Source of the DNA: Croceivirga sp.
GTDB taxonomy: Bacteria > Bacteroidota > Bacteroidia > Flavobacteriales > Flavobacteriaceae
Direction: 5' to 3'
Assembly: GCA_028284285.1 (NCBI GenBank)
Contig: JANQSA010000085.1
Location: forward strand, 62,001-126,000
Length of the DNA: 64,000 nt
The position numbers and the translations under genes are program-made. Below the pieces are notes generated by a model. That model made no database searches. It saw only the letters and a program-made list of their open reading frames with translations, and was not told the DNA's origin. Positions 28,486 through 36,506 of the stretch are shown piece after piece; positions within the stretch are counted from its first letter, which is position 1; every line of letters begins with the position of its first letter.

Positions 28486-30435
28486 ATGTCGTCTTCATTT
28501 TTAAAATTGTCAGGGGTAATTTTTGCTTGTGTCTCACTACAGGCCCTGCTATTACTCTCCTGTAAAACAGCAAACACTTCCAGTACACCGATCCAAATAG
28601 CCTTCATGGCCGACGTACACCTGCTGGATGTATACGGGGAATTGAAGGATATTGGTTACCAGGGCGTGGAATTCGGAAATGGTAAAAAAGCCCTTGTCCG
28701 CACCATGGATGCCCAAATGCGTTCTACCCGACTGTTCAACGAGAATTATTTGGCCTTTTTGTCCGCATTGGATGAGGTGGTAAAAAGAGGGATAAAACAT
28801 GTGGTGCTGCCCGGTGATTTTAGTGATGATGGACAACCCTTGAATCTACGAGGATTAAACCAAATTTTGGAGGACTATTCGGAAAACTATGGCATTTCTT
28901 TTTTTGCCATTACGGGAAACCACGATCCTACCCGGCCTTTTGGGGACAAGGGGGGTAAATGGGATTTCTTAGGCAAAAATGGCAAAGCGCAACCCATTTT
29001 AAGTGAGCCCCATTGGCATAGTATCGATTCCATAATGGAACATCCCCCTTTACTAAGTTCAGACATTAGGGAGGCCGGGTATAAAGAGATCATGGATATA
29101 CTGGGGGATCAGGGGTTTTTTCCCAAAGAGGAATATCTCTTTTGGGCCACTCCCTTTTCCAAATACAGGTATGAGGAGTATTCTATATCACAAGCCCATG
29201 AAGCCGCTGCATTTGAACAACGGCACTATACCATCGGCCCGTCCAACATGGGGTTACCTGACGTGAGTTACGTAGTGGAGCCTATTCAGGATGTTTGGCT
29301 ACTGGCCATAGATGCCAATGTTTATCTTCCCAAAGGGGATGGGAAGGAATTTCATGGTTCCGGTATTGGCTATAACCGCGTGGTAAAGCATAAAAAGTAT
29401 TTGATCAGATGGGTGGATCAAATGGTAAAGGAAGCCCACCGCTTGAACAAAACCTTGATTGCGTTTAGCCATTATCCCATGGTGGGTTTTAACGATGGTG
29501 CTTCCAAAGAAATACGAAAGTTTTTTGGGGATACCGCTTTTCAATCCCATCGGGTTCCGGATGAAATGGTATCCGAGATATTGGCAGATACGGGGTTGAA
29601 GATCCATCTGGGTGGCCACATGCACCTCAATGATACCGGAATCCATACGACCAAGGAGGGCAATACGCTAATCAACATACAAATACCTTCATTGGCAGCC
29701 TATCCCCCGGCATTTAAGGTCATGACTATTTACGACACGGAGGCTTTAGCGATTGAAACCGTTGTTTTGGATTCTGTTCCTGGTTTCGATAGTTTTTTTG
29801 ATCTGTACAGAAGGGAACATTCCTTTTTATTGGAACAGGAATCTGAAAATATCTGGGATGATGGGATCCTGGACTCAAAAACGTATTACGAGTATACCTA
29901 TAACCATCTACAAAATCTGGTGCACCTACGCTTTTTGCCAAAGGAATGGCCGGCAGGACCTAAAAGGATATTGACCACACTCACAGGACATCAGTTACTG
30001 GCACTCTCGCATATAGACAAAAGGTTTAATTCCAAGGAGTTGGAAAAGGTCTTGCAAGGTGATGAAAGTGACCCGGCCTGGCAAACGGCGCTTGCTATGG
30101 CTGAGACACAGATCATTGAAAATAACCTCAAAGTGGATGACTTTAAAAGCTGGAAAGGGGATACCTTTATTTTGGGGTTGTATACATTGCGAAATGCTGA
30201 CAAAATTGCCTTAAAAGACATTGGACCCCACCGTATTGACCAGTATCGCTTAATAGCAGAATCCATGCTACGGAACCGGGAATCCGAAGTATTGGAACCC
30301 TTAAAACTATTTGTCACCATTTTTGAAAAACAACTCAAGGGTGCCCCGGCGGCTAACTTTTACGTGGATTTGATCAAAGGCCAGATAACGCCAATGACCC
30401 ACAAGGACCTGATTGAGAAAAAGGAAACCAAATAG
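28486..30435 (+). CDS. Calcineurin-like metallophosphoesterase lipoprotein
   Basis: A 649-aa exported phosphoesterase. The signal peptide ends in a lipobox (LLLSC, Cys 26). The catalytic domain (about 36-420) shows the full set of metal ligands: ADVH (D43, H45), GDFSDDG, GNHD, AFSHYP and GGHMH. The C-terminal 200 residues are helical and unassigned. It should hydrolyse phosphomono- or diesters at the outer membrane or in the periplasm. It is followed 13 bp later by a GDPD-like/alkaline phosphatase gene, so the two form a phosphate-releasing pair behind SusCD. Confidence 0.88.
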   Translation: MSSSFLKLSGVIFACVSLQALLLLSCKTANTSSTPIQIAFMADVHLLDVYGELKDIGYQGVEFGNGKKALVRTMDAQMRSTRLFNENYLAFLSALDEVVKRGIKHVVLPGDFSDDGQPLNLRGLNQILEDYSENYGISFFAITGNHDPTRPFGDKGGKWDFLGKNGKAQPILSEPHWHSIDSIMEHPPLLSSDIREAGYKEIMDILGDQGFFPKEEYLFWATPFSKYRYEEYSISQAHEAAAFEQRHYTIGPSNMGLPDVSYVVEPIQDVWLLAIDANVYLPKGDGKEFHGSGIGYNRVVKHKKYLIRWVDQMVKEAHRLNKTLIAFSHYPMVGFNDGASKEIRKFFGDTAFQSHRVPDEMVSEILADTGLKIHLGGHMHLNDTGIHTTKEGNTLINIQIPSLAAYPPAFKVMTIYDTEALAIETVVLDSVPGFDSFFDLYRREHSFLLEQESENIWDDGILDSKTYYEYTYNHLQNLVHLRFLPKEWPAGPKRILTTLTGHQLLALSHIDKRFNSKELEKVLQGDESDPAWQTALAMAETQIIENNLKVDDFKSWKGDTFILGLYTLRNADKIALKDIGPHRIDQYRLIAESMLRNRESEVLEPLKLFVTIFEKQLKGAPAANFYVDLIKGQITPMTHKDLIEKKETK

Positions 30436-30448
30436 CAATAGTACTGCC

Positions 30449-32230
30449 ATGAAATTATGTATCATACTGTTTCTTACCATGTCGCTTTGTGCGTGGTCCC
30501 AGCATGCAGAGAAACGGAAGGAAATCACCTATAAAGTGCATTCCCATAACGATTACCAACAGGGATTTCCATTTTGGAACGCCTATATCAATGGAGCTGC
30601 CTCTATTGAGGTGGATATATTTCTCAAAAAAGACAGCTTGTATGTGGCACATGGGGAGCATGAAATTATCAAGGGGAACACCTTGGAAAAGCTTTATTTG
30701 GATACGTTACAGCGATTGTCGGCATCCAATGATCTTCGGGAATTACAATTGCTGGTGGATATCAAGTCAGAAGCCTATACTACACTGGACAAATTAATTG
30801 AAGTTCTCGAAAACTATCCCGTCCTGCAGAAAAGTGGTAAAATCCATTTTGTGATTTCGGGGAATCGGCCCAAACCAGGGGATTATACCAACTACCCGGA
30901 TTTCATCCGGTTTGACCATCAGGATTTGAGTAACCTTAATACTATACCGCTGGAAAAAGTAGCACTCGTTAGTCTTGATTTTAAACGGTATTCTGTTTGG
31001 AATGGGTATGGACGCCTGGTGGAATCTGAATGGGAAGCGGTAAAACGTATCGTTAAAAAAGTCCACAGTTTCAACAAGCCCTTCAGGTTTTGGGCAACAT
31101 CAGATACGAAAACGGCCTGGGCCCGTTTGGCCCAACTTGGGGTGGACTTTATCAATACCGATAAGCCGGAACGGGCCGTACCCTTTTTAAACCAAATGGA
31201 GGGTAATACTCACCGGCAAGAAGCACCAATAGCGACCTATTTGCCTGAGTACGATTACCCTAAAGAAGCCCAACCCAAAAATGTGATATTGATGATAGGG
31301 GATGGCAATGGCCTTGCCCAAATAACAGCATCTCTGATTGCTAATCATGGACAACTTACGGTTATGGGCATTAAGGATATAGGCTTAGTGAAAACCGCTG
31401 CTTATGATGACCTTATTACGGATTCGGCTGCAGGAGCAACTGCTATGGCCACAGGTTCCAAAACGGACAACCGTGCCATTGGTGTTGGTCCAAATGGAGA
31501 AAGATTGCAAAACCTGGTTGAACTGACCAGTGAAAAAGGCTTTAATACGGGCATTGTAACAACCGATGCCATTTATGGCGCAACACCGGCAGCGTTCTAT
31601 GCACATAGAAAGGAACGGGATGATAGCCGGGGAATTTTGGAAGATCTGATCAGCAGTGAACTTGATTTGTTTATAGCAGGAGGCCGGTCAAAAGAGGTAA
31701 TACTCCAAAAAAACTTTAAAATAGTAGAACTGGAACAACTTACTGATCTGGAACAACCCGTAGCGATCTTCTTGGGTGAAAATAAAACTCCACCTCCGAA
31801 CCAGGACGACAGTTACCCCCTATCTAAAAGTGTACAACATGCTCTAAAGGTTTTGGATAAAAAGAAGGAACCCTTTTTCCTGGTGATCGAGGGCGCCAAA
31901 ATAGATAGCGGAGGCCATGCAAATGATATTGAAAAGATCATTGGGGAAATGCTTGATTTTGATCAGGCCATCGCCGAAGCTCTTCGCTATGCGGATACCT
32001 CTGAAAATACATTGGTGGTCGTAACTGCAGATCACGAAACCTCGGGTCTTGGTATCATCGCAGGAGATATACAAGGAGGTACTGTGCAAGTAGATTTTCT
32101 TACGGTGGACCATACCGGAATTCCGGTACCTCTTTTTGCCTACGGACCTCAGGCACATACTTTTGGTGGTAGCTATGAGAATACGGAAATTTTCGAGAAA
32201 ATAATAGGGGTGCTGTTTCATGAGGAGTGA
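30449..32230 (+). CDS. GDPD/PI-PLC-like domain fused to alkaline phosphatase
   Basis: A 593-aa secreted two-enzyme protein, counted from ATG 30449, which begins the signal peptide (KLCIILFLTMSLCAWSQ). An upstream in-frame start at 30413 would hide it. Residues about 28-245 resemble a glycerophosphodiester phosphodiesterase/PI-PLC barrel (HSHNDY, IEVDIF, VAHG). Residues about 270-593 are an alkaline phosphatase with the metal Asp in MIGDGNG (D285), the nucleophile Ser in TDSAAGATA (S326), KIDSGGHAND and ADHETSG. The order suggests cleavage of a phosphodiester followed by release of phosphate from the monoester. Confidence 0.87.
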   Translation: MKLCIILFLTMSLCAWSQHAEKRKEITYKVHSHNDYQQGFPFWNAYINGAASIEVDIFLKKDSLYVAHGEHEIIKGNTLEKLYLDTLQRLSASNDLRELQLLVDIKSEAYTTLDKLIEVLENYPVLQKSGKIHFVISGNRPKPGDYTNYPDFIRFDHQDLSNLNTIPLEKVALVSLDFKRYSVWNGYGRLVESEWEAVKRIVKKVHSFNKPFRFWATSDTKTAWARLAQLGVDFINTDKPERAVPFLNQMEGNTHRQEAPIATYLPEYDYPKEAQPKNVILMIGDGNGLAQITASLIANHGQLTVMGIKDIGLVKTAAYDDLITDSAAGATAMATGSKTDNRAIGVGPNGERLQNLVELTSEKGFNTGIVTTDAIYGATPAAFYAHRKERDDSRGILEDLISSELDLFIAGGRSKEVILQKNFKIVELEQLTDLEQPVAIFLGENKTPPPNQDDSYPLSKSVQHALKVLDKKKEPFFLVIEGAKIDSGGHANDIEKIIGEMLDFDQAIAEALRYADTSENTLVVVTADHETSGLGIIAGDIQGGTVQVDFLTVDHTGIPVPLFAYGPQAHTFGGSYENTEIFEKIIGVLFHEE

Positions 32231-32344
32231 TTTTTTGGAGATTCTTAGGGTATTCTTAGTCTATTGCTTAAGATTTCCTAACCCCTGAAAAAATTAAAAG
32301 TTTATTTATATTCAAAAAAAGTATTCTTTATCGACTTAATTTTT

Positions 32345-32360
32345 AATATTGGTAAATAAT
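32345..32360 (+). promoter_or_regulatory. 16-bp motif before the DUF5690 gene, shared with the regulator/pbfA region
   Basis: AATATTGGTAAATAAT ends 5 bp before the ATG at 32366. The same motif with one difference occurs at 36185-36200 between the XRE-cupin regulator and the PLP-enzyme gene. Its 16-bp core (from TTGAATATTTG) recurs there in inverted orientation at 36313-36328. Sharing between two transcription units of one pathway suggests a common operator. Confidence 0.5.
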
Positions 32361-32365
32361 TATCA

Positions 32366-33658
32366 ATGACTTTCTTTAAAAAACGCAATGATATCACCTT
32401 TGTGCTGCATGCTTCCTTAGCGGCGTTCGGAACCTATTTCTGTATGTATGCGTTTAGAAAGCCATTCACCGTTGGCACCTTTGAAGCCCTTACTTTTTTG
32501 GGCGTTGATTACAAAATCCTTTTGGTAATTTCCCAGGTCTTAGGGTATGCGTTGTCAAAATTCATTGGCATTACATTTATTTCAGAGCTAAAGTCTTCCA
32601 AACGACTATTCTACCTTTTCATATTGATTGCAATGGCGGAAGTGGCCCTGGTCCTCTTTGCGGTTGTACCAAAGCCCTACAATATTGTATTGCTTTTTTT
32701 TAACGGATTGCCCTTGGGGATGATTTGGGGGATTGTATTCTCTTTTTTGGAGGGCAGAAGGTTTACAGACATTTTGGGGGTGGTTTTATCTTCAAGTTTT
32801 ATCGTATCAAGCGGGGTGGTCAAATCAGTTGGTCTTTATGTGATGCACCATTGGGGGGTTGATGAGTTTTTAATGCCTGCGATAACGGGCCTGCTCTTTG
32901 TGGTACCTCTATTGTTATTTGGTTGGTGGTTGGGCAAAGTACCTCCCCCCACAGAAGAGGATAAAAAATTAAGGGTTGAGCGGATTCCCATGACCAAAAG
33001 CGATAGAAAACGTTTGGTGAAACAATACTTTTTTGCACTCTTTATTTTGGTCTTTTTCTACACGCTATTGACTGCTTTTAGGGATTTCAGGGACAATTTT
33101 GCGCGGGAACTTTGGGACAGTATCGGGTATAAAGGTGATGTCTCGGTGTATTCCACATCTGAAATCAGTATTGCCCTGGTAGTTTTGGTGATCATAGGAT
33201 TGGTTTTTTACATAAAAAATAACGTAAAGGCATTGTTTGCGTATCATCTGTTATTGATCCTGGGAACGGTAGTCCTTGCTTTTTCCACCTTGCTTTTTCA
33301 AACAAAACTTTTAAATTCCTTTGCCTGGATGGTATGCACAGGCTTTGGATTGTATATCTGTTATGTGCCGTTCAACTGCCTCTTTTTTGACCGTTTTATT
33401 GCTGCGTTCAAGATTAAGGGGAATTCCGGTTTTTTAATTTATATCGCAGATGCATTTGGTTATGCAGGAAGTATTCTGGTACTGCTCTATAAAAATTTTG
33501 GGCAGGCATCGCTCTCCTGGCTGAATTTCTTTGTTTATGGCACTTATATTGTGGCTGTTACAGGCACCTTAATAACGGCCGTTTCGTATTTCCATCTGAA
33601 GAAAAAGCATCGTATAATGAATTTTGAAAACAACCTGGTTCATGGAAAAAAGATTTGA
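32366..33658 (+). CDS. DUF5690 family MFS-like membrane protein
   Basis: A 430-aa polytopic protein with about 12 transmembrane segments, matching DUF5690 in its start (TYFCMYAFRKPFTVGTFE) and in a central cytoplasmic loop rich in Lys/Arg (about 205-215). The motif YAFRKPF resembles the first helix of organophosphate:phosphate antiporters of the major facilitator superfamily. That is suggestive given the neighbours, but not proof. It overlaps the oxidoreductase gene by 17 bp, so it is coupled to aminophosphonate-type enzymes and is the best candidate for their inner-membrane uptake. Confidence 0.78.
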   Translation: MTFFKKRNDITFVLHASLAAFGTYFCMYAFRKPFTVGTFEALTFLGVDYKILLVISQVLGYALSKFIGITFISELKSSKRLFYLFILIAMAEVALVLFAVVPKPYNIVLLFFNGLPLGMIWGIVFSFLEGRRFTDILGVVLSSSFIVSSGVVKSVGLYVMHHWGVDEFLMPAITGLLFVVPLLLFGWWLGKVPPPTEEDKKLRVERIPMTKSDRKRLVKQYFFALFILVFFYTLLTAFRDFRDNFARELWDSIGYKGDVSVYSTSEISIALVVLVIIGLVFYIKNNVKALFAYHLLLILGTVVLAFSTLLFQTKLLNSFAWMVCTGFGLYICYVPFNCLFFDRFIAAFKIKGNSGFLIYIADAFGYAGSILVLLYKNFGQASLSWLNFFVYGTYIVAVTGTLITAVSYFHLKKKHRIMNFENNLVHGKKI

Positions 33659-34796
33659 TGTCATTGTTATTGGGGGTGGAGTTTTAGGAACCTTCCATGC
33701 CTATCACGCCCTTCTAAAAGGATATAAGGTTTGCCTGGTAGAGAAAGATCGAATGCCAAAGGGGGCCACCACCCAAAACTTTGGTCAGGTAGTTCCCTCC
33801 GGAATGGATTCCAAATGGCAGAAGTTGGGTCGGGAATCCCTGCGAATCTACAAGGAGATCCAGTCAAAATTTGATATTTCAATTCGTCAGCAGGGTACGG
33901 TTTATCTGGCATCCGATGATGATGAAGAACGCTTATTGGTTGAATTGCGCAGCCTGAACAATGATAATGGGTATCCCTCAAGGATGCTTACCAAAAAAGA
34001 GTGCCTTACAAAATATCCCGGACTAAGAAATGATTATGTAACCGCAGGCTTATTTTTTCCGGAAGAGGTAACCGTTGAACCCCGTATCATGATCCATCGA
34101 TTACAACACTACATGGTGGAAGCTTTGGATTTGGTTTTTAAGACCAATTTTTTAGTTGTGGATTGTGTCAAAAACAATGATGGCGTAGAAGTGGTGAGCA
34201 CTACCCATGAACATTTAAAGGCCCATACCGTGATTATTTGTAATGGTGCAGATTTTAAAAATCTGTATCCTACCCTATTTTGGCAAAGCGATTTAGAGGT
34301 TACCAAACTACAGATGATGCAGACCAAACCTCAAAACAACTTTGAATTGAAGGGCTCCGTTTTAACCGGCTGGTCTATTAGAAGGTATGAAGCGTTCAGA
34401 GAATGTCCCTCCTATTTCGAAGTAAAATCCAAAGAGTCGGGTGATTCGCTGCAAAAAAAATGGGGAGTCCATATTTTGTTTAAGCAAGCTACTGATGGTT
34501 CCGTTATTATTGGGGACTCCCATGAGTATGCCGATGTCATGAACATGGATGATCTGGGTTTCGATATTAATGTGGATATTGATACTTTTATCCTCCATGA
34601 GGCCCAAAAGATCTTTAACCTCCCTACCTACAAAATACAAAACAAATGGTATGGTATCTACGCGCAATGTAAGACCCAGGACGTTTTTCAAAAGACCATT
34701 GATGGTAATATTCATATAGTTACCGGGATAGGAGGGAAAGGTATGACGGGAAGTGCCGGTTTTTCAAAAAATAATATTGCAACCCTACTTAATTGA
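33642..34796 (+). CDS. TIGR03364-type FAD-dependent oxidoreductase of phosphonate clusters
   Basis: A 384-aa DAO-fold flavoprotein, starting at ATG 33642 just before the Rossmann motif DVIVIGGGVLGTFHA. ATTQNFGQVVPSG (about 38-50) and the C-terminal GIGGKGMTGSAG are typical of the TIGR03364 family. Family members occur next to phosphonate genes, and related recurrent flavoenzymes oxidise N-methyl-aminoethylphosphonate or aminoethylphosphonate to phosphonoacetaldehyde. The next gene is a phosphonatase-like hydrolase, which fits. Substrate specificity is inference. Confidence 0.82.
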   Translation: MEKRFDVIVIGGGVLGTFHAYHALLKGYKVCLVEKDRMPKGATTQNFGQVVPSGMDSKWQKLGRESLRIYKEIQSKFDISIRQQGTVYLASDDDEERLLVELRSLNNDNGYPSRMLTKKECLTKYPGLRNDYVTAGLFFPEEVTVEPRIMIHRLQHYMVEALDLVFKTNFLVVDCVKNNDGVEVVSTTHEHLKAHTVIICNGADFKNLYPTLFWQSDLEVTKLQMMQTKPQNNFELKGSVLTGWSIRRYEAFRECPSYFEVKSKESGDSLQKKWGVHILFKQATDGSVIIGDSHEYADVMNMDDLGFDINVDIDTFILHEAQKIFNLPTYKIQNKWYGIYAQCKTQDVFQKTIDGNIHIVTGIGGKGMTGSAGFSKNNIATLLN

Positions 34797-34806
34797 TCAC
34801 GAAATA

Positions 34807-35484
34807 ATGAAAGGAATTGAATTGGCCGTTTTTGATATGGCCGGAACCACAGTCAATGAAAATAATGTAGTATATAAAACGGTTCAAAAATCATTAAAAG
34901 ATGCTGGTTATGAGGTATCCCTTGAGATGATTTTGGAACATGGTGCAGGTAAGGAAAAGCGAAATGCAATTGCCCATATCATTGACTTGATCAGCATTAA
35001 GAAAGCTGAACCCCAATTGATTGATGAAATATTTGAAAGATTTAGAGACGAATTGAAATCGGCCTATGAGGATTTGGACATTACCAGTTATGATGGGGTT
35101 GAAGAACTCTTTGGGCTACTTAGGAACAAGGGGATAAAAGTGGTTTTAAATACGGGATATGACAAGAAAACTGCTCAAAAATTGCTTAAAAAACTAGGTT
35201 GGGAAATCGGTCGGGACATTGATGGTTTGATTACCGCCGATGACGTAAAAACAGGTCGGCCATCGGCCGAGATGATTGAACTGGCCATGGAAAGATTCTC
35301 AATTAAGGACGCTTCAAAAGTGCTTAAAGCAGGCGATTCCATTATTGATATTGAAGAGGGTAAAAATGCTAATTGCGGATTTACCATTGGGGTATTGACA
35401 GGAGCACAAACACGGGAACAGCTTTTGACCGCTGAGCCTACCCTAATCCTTGATAGCCTGGCGGAAATAAAGCAAGCGCTCTGA
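34807..35484 (+). CDS. Phosphonatase-like HAD hydrolase (TIGR03351 type)
   Basis: A 225-aa HAD-superfamily protein from ATG 34807, 10 bp after the oxidoreductase stop. Motif I is VFDMAGTTV (nucleophile Asp; phosphonatases have an AGT here), motif II is LNTGY, motif III is a Lys near KTGRPS and motif IV is AGDSIIDIEEG. This agrees with phosphonoacetaldehyde hydrolase-like proteins, which cleave the C-P bond. In true PhnX a cap-domain Lys forms a Schiff base; the candidate here is in HGAGKEKRNAI, but I cannot confirm it. The stop codon abuts that of the convergent regulator. Confidence 0.83.
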   Translation: MKGIELAVFDMAGTTVNENNVVYKTVQKSLKDAGYEVSLEMILEHGAGKEKRNAIAHIIDLISIKKAEPQLIDEIFERFRDELKSAYEDLDITSYDGVEELFGLLRNKGIKVVLNTGYDKKTAQKLLKKLGWEIGRDIDGLITADDVKTGRPSAEMIELAMERFSIKDASKVLKAGDSIIDIEEGKNANCGFTIGVLTGAQTREQLLTAEPTLILDSLAEIKQAL

Positions 35485-36051
35485 TCAGATAAAGAAATAG
35501 ATAACTAACATTTGGCAAGTGGCTTTTCCTTTATTCACAGGTACATGCGGTATTCTTCCATCAAAGAATATGGAATCTCCCTCATATAACACCACTTCCT
35601 GGTCTGCGATACTATAATGACATTCGCCGTTGAGCACATATTTAAGCTCAAAGGCATCAGTGGTTACCTTATCCCTTTTGGAACCGGGTTCCACTTTCAG
35701 TAACACACTTTGAAAACCAACGGAATTCAATGACTTTCCAAATAGATAGTTGTAGGTAAAACCAATAGCGTCATCTTCCTTTTCAATAATGTGGGAATCA
35801 TCTTTGCGGGCAATCAAAAAATTAGCTCCGTTGGCTATGGGAATACCATCAAAGAAATCCCTTAGTTCGGTTTCCAGGGCCTCCACTATTTTTAAAAAAA
35901 CGGGAAGGGAGGGTATGGTCCTACCATTTTCTATCCTGGAGATTAAGCCCGATGTTACTCCTGCCTTCAAAGCAATATCGCTAATAGTTCTTCGATTGCT
36001 TTTGCGTATTTCTTTGATTCTTTTCCCAATCCCAACCAGGTAATCCTCCAT
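35485..36051 (-). CDS. XRE-family regulator with cupin domain
   Basis: A 188-aa transcription factor: an HTH_3 domain (about 8-62, TISDIALKAGVTSGLISRIE) and a C-terminal cupin (about 110-185, VEPGSKRD, then LNGECHYSI and EGDSIFFDGRIPHVPVN). Such proteins usually sense a small metabolite through the cupin. It is convergent with the phosphonatase-like gene (the stops form TGATCA at 35482-35487) and divergent from the PLP-enzyme gene. It is therefore the likely local regulator of both flanking units. Confidence 0.9.
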   Translation of the reverse strand: MEDYLVGIGKRIKEIRKSNRRTISDIALKAGVTSGLISRIENGRTIPSLPVFLKIVEALETELRDFFDGIPIANGANFLIARKDDSHIIEKEDDAIGFTYNYLFGKSLNSVGFQSVLLKVEPGSKRDKVTTDAFELKYVLNGECHYSIADQEVVLYEGDSIFFDGRIPHVPVNKGKATCQMLVIYFFI

Positions 36052-36506
36052 TCTTCTTACGTATTTAGAATTTTACTTTTTGTAATGATTCAGTGTAATT
36101 GTTAAAATCGTATAATTGATTTAAGGTAGTGTTAAACAATAAAATAGTAACACTTCAACCGCGGACAAAATAATCAATATCTTGAATATTTGTAAATAAT
36201 GTTAAACTAACTTTTAGTCAATTGCTTAACCTAAAGCTTCATTTTTTTTAACACTAATAGCAGCCTGCCTTAAACTTCATATAAGATATTTGTTGATAAA
36301 TAATTAACCAATATTTACAAATATTCAAATAAAATAAAAAAAGCCCGGGGTTCGCATAGCTCGGCAAGCTTTGAGGGATGCTCCATGAAGCGTTTTTGAG
36401 AAGGGTAGTTCATGATAATACGATTTATCTGTTTTGTTCAATTTAGCGTGACAATGACCATAGGTGCTTTATTCCTATGGTCTTGTTCTTGCAAAACAAG
36501 GTCCAT
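36052..36506. promoter_or_regulatory. Regulatory region between the XRE-cupin gene and the PLP-enzyme gene
   Basis: A 455-bp AT-rich divergent gap. It contains a perfect 16-bp inverted repeat, TTGAATATTTGTAAAT at 36182-36197 and its complement at 36313-36328, 115 bp apart. Closer to the PLP gene are CATGAA/TTCATG (36384-36414), a perfect 9-bp hairpin GACCATAGG/CCTATGGTC (36456-36482) and CTTGTT/AACAAG (36482-36500). No exact TAnnTTTG box was found. The layout suits an autoregulated divergent promoter region. Confidence 0.6.

Noticed and set aside
35485-36051. Regulator gene as an antitoxin or phage repressor
   Set aside because: The C-terminal cupin and position inside a catabolic cluster point to metabolite sensing; no toxin or phage genes are nearby.
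36331-36420. Riboswitch-like element in the regulator/PLP-enzyme gap
   Set aside because: Some short stems are present, but no known riboswitch core could be matched by eye; kept only as a regulatory region.
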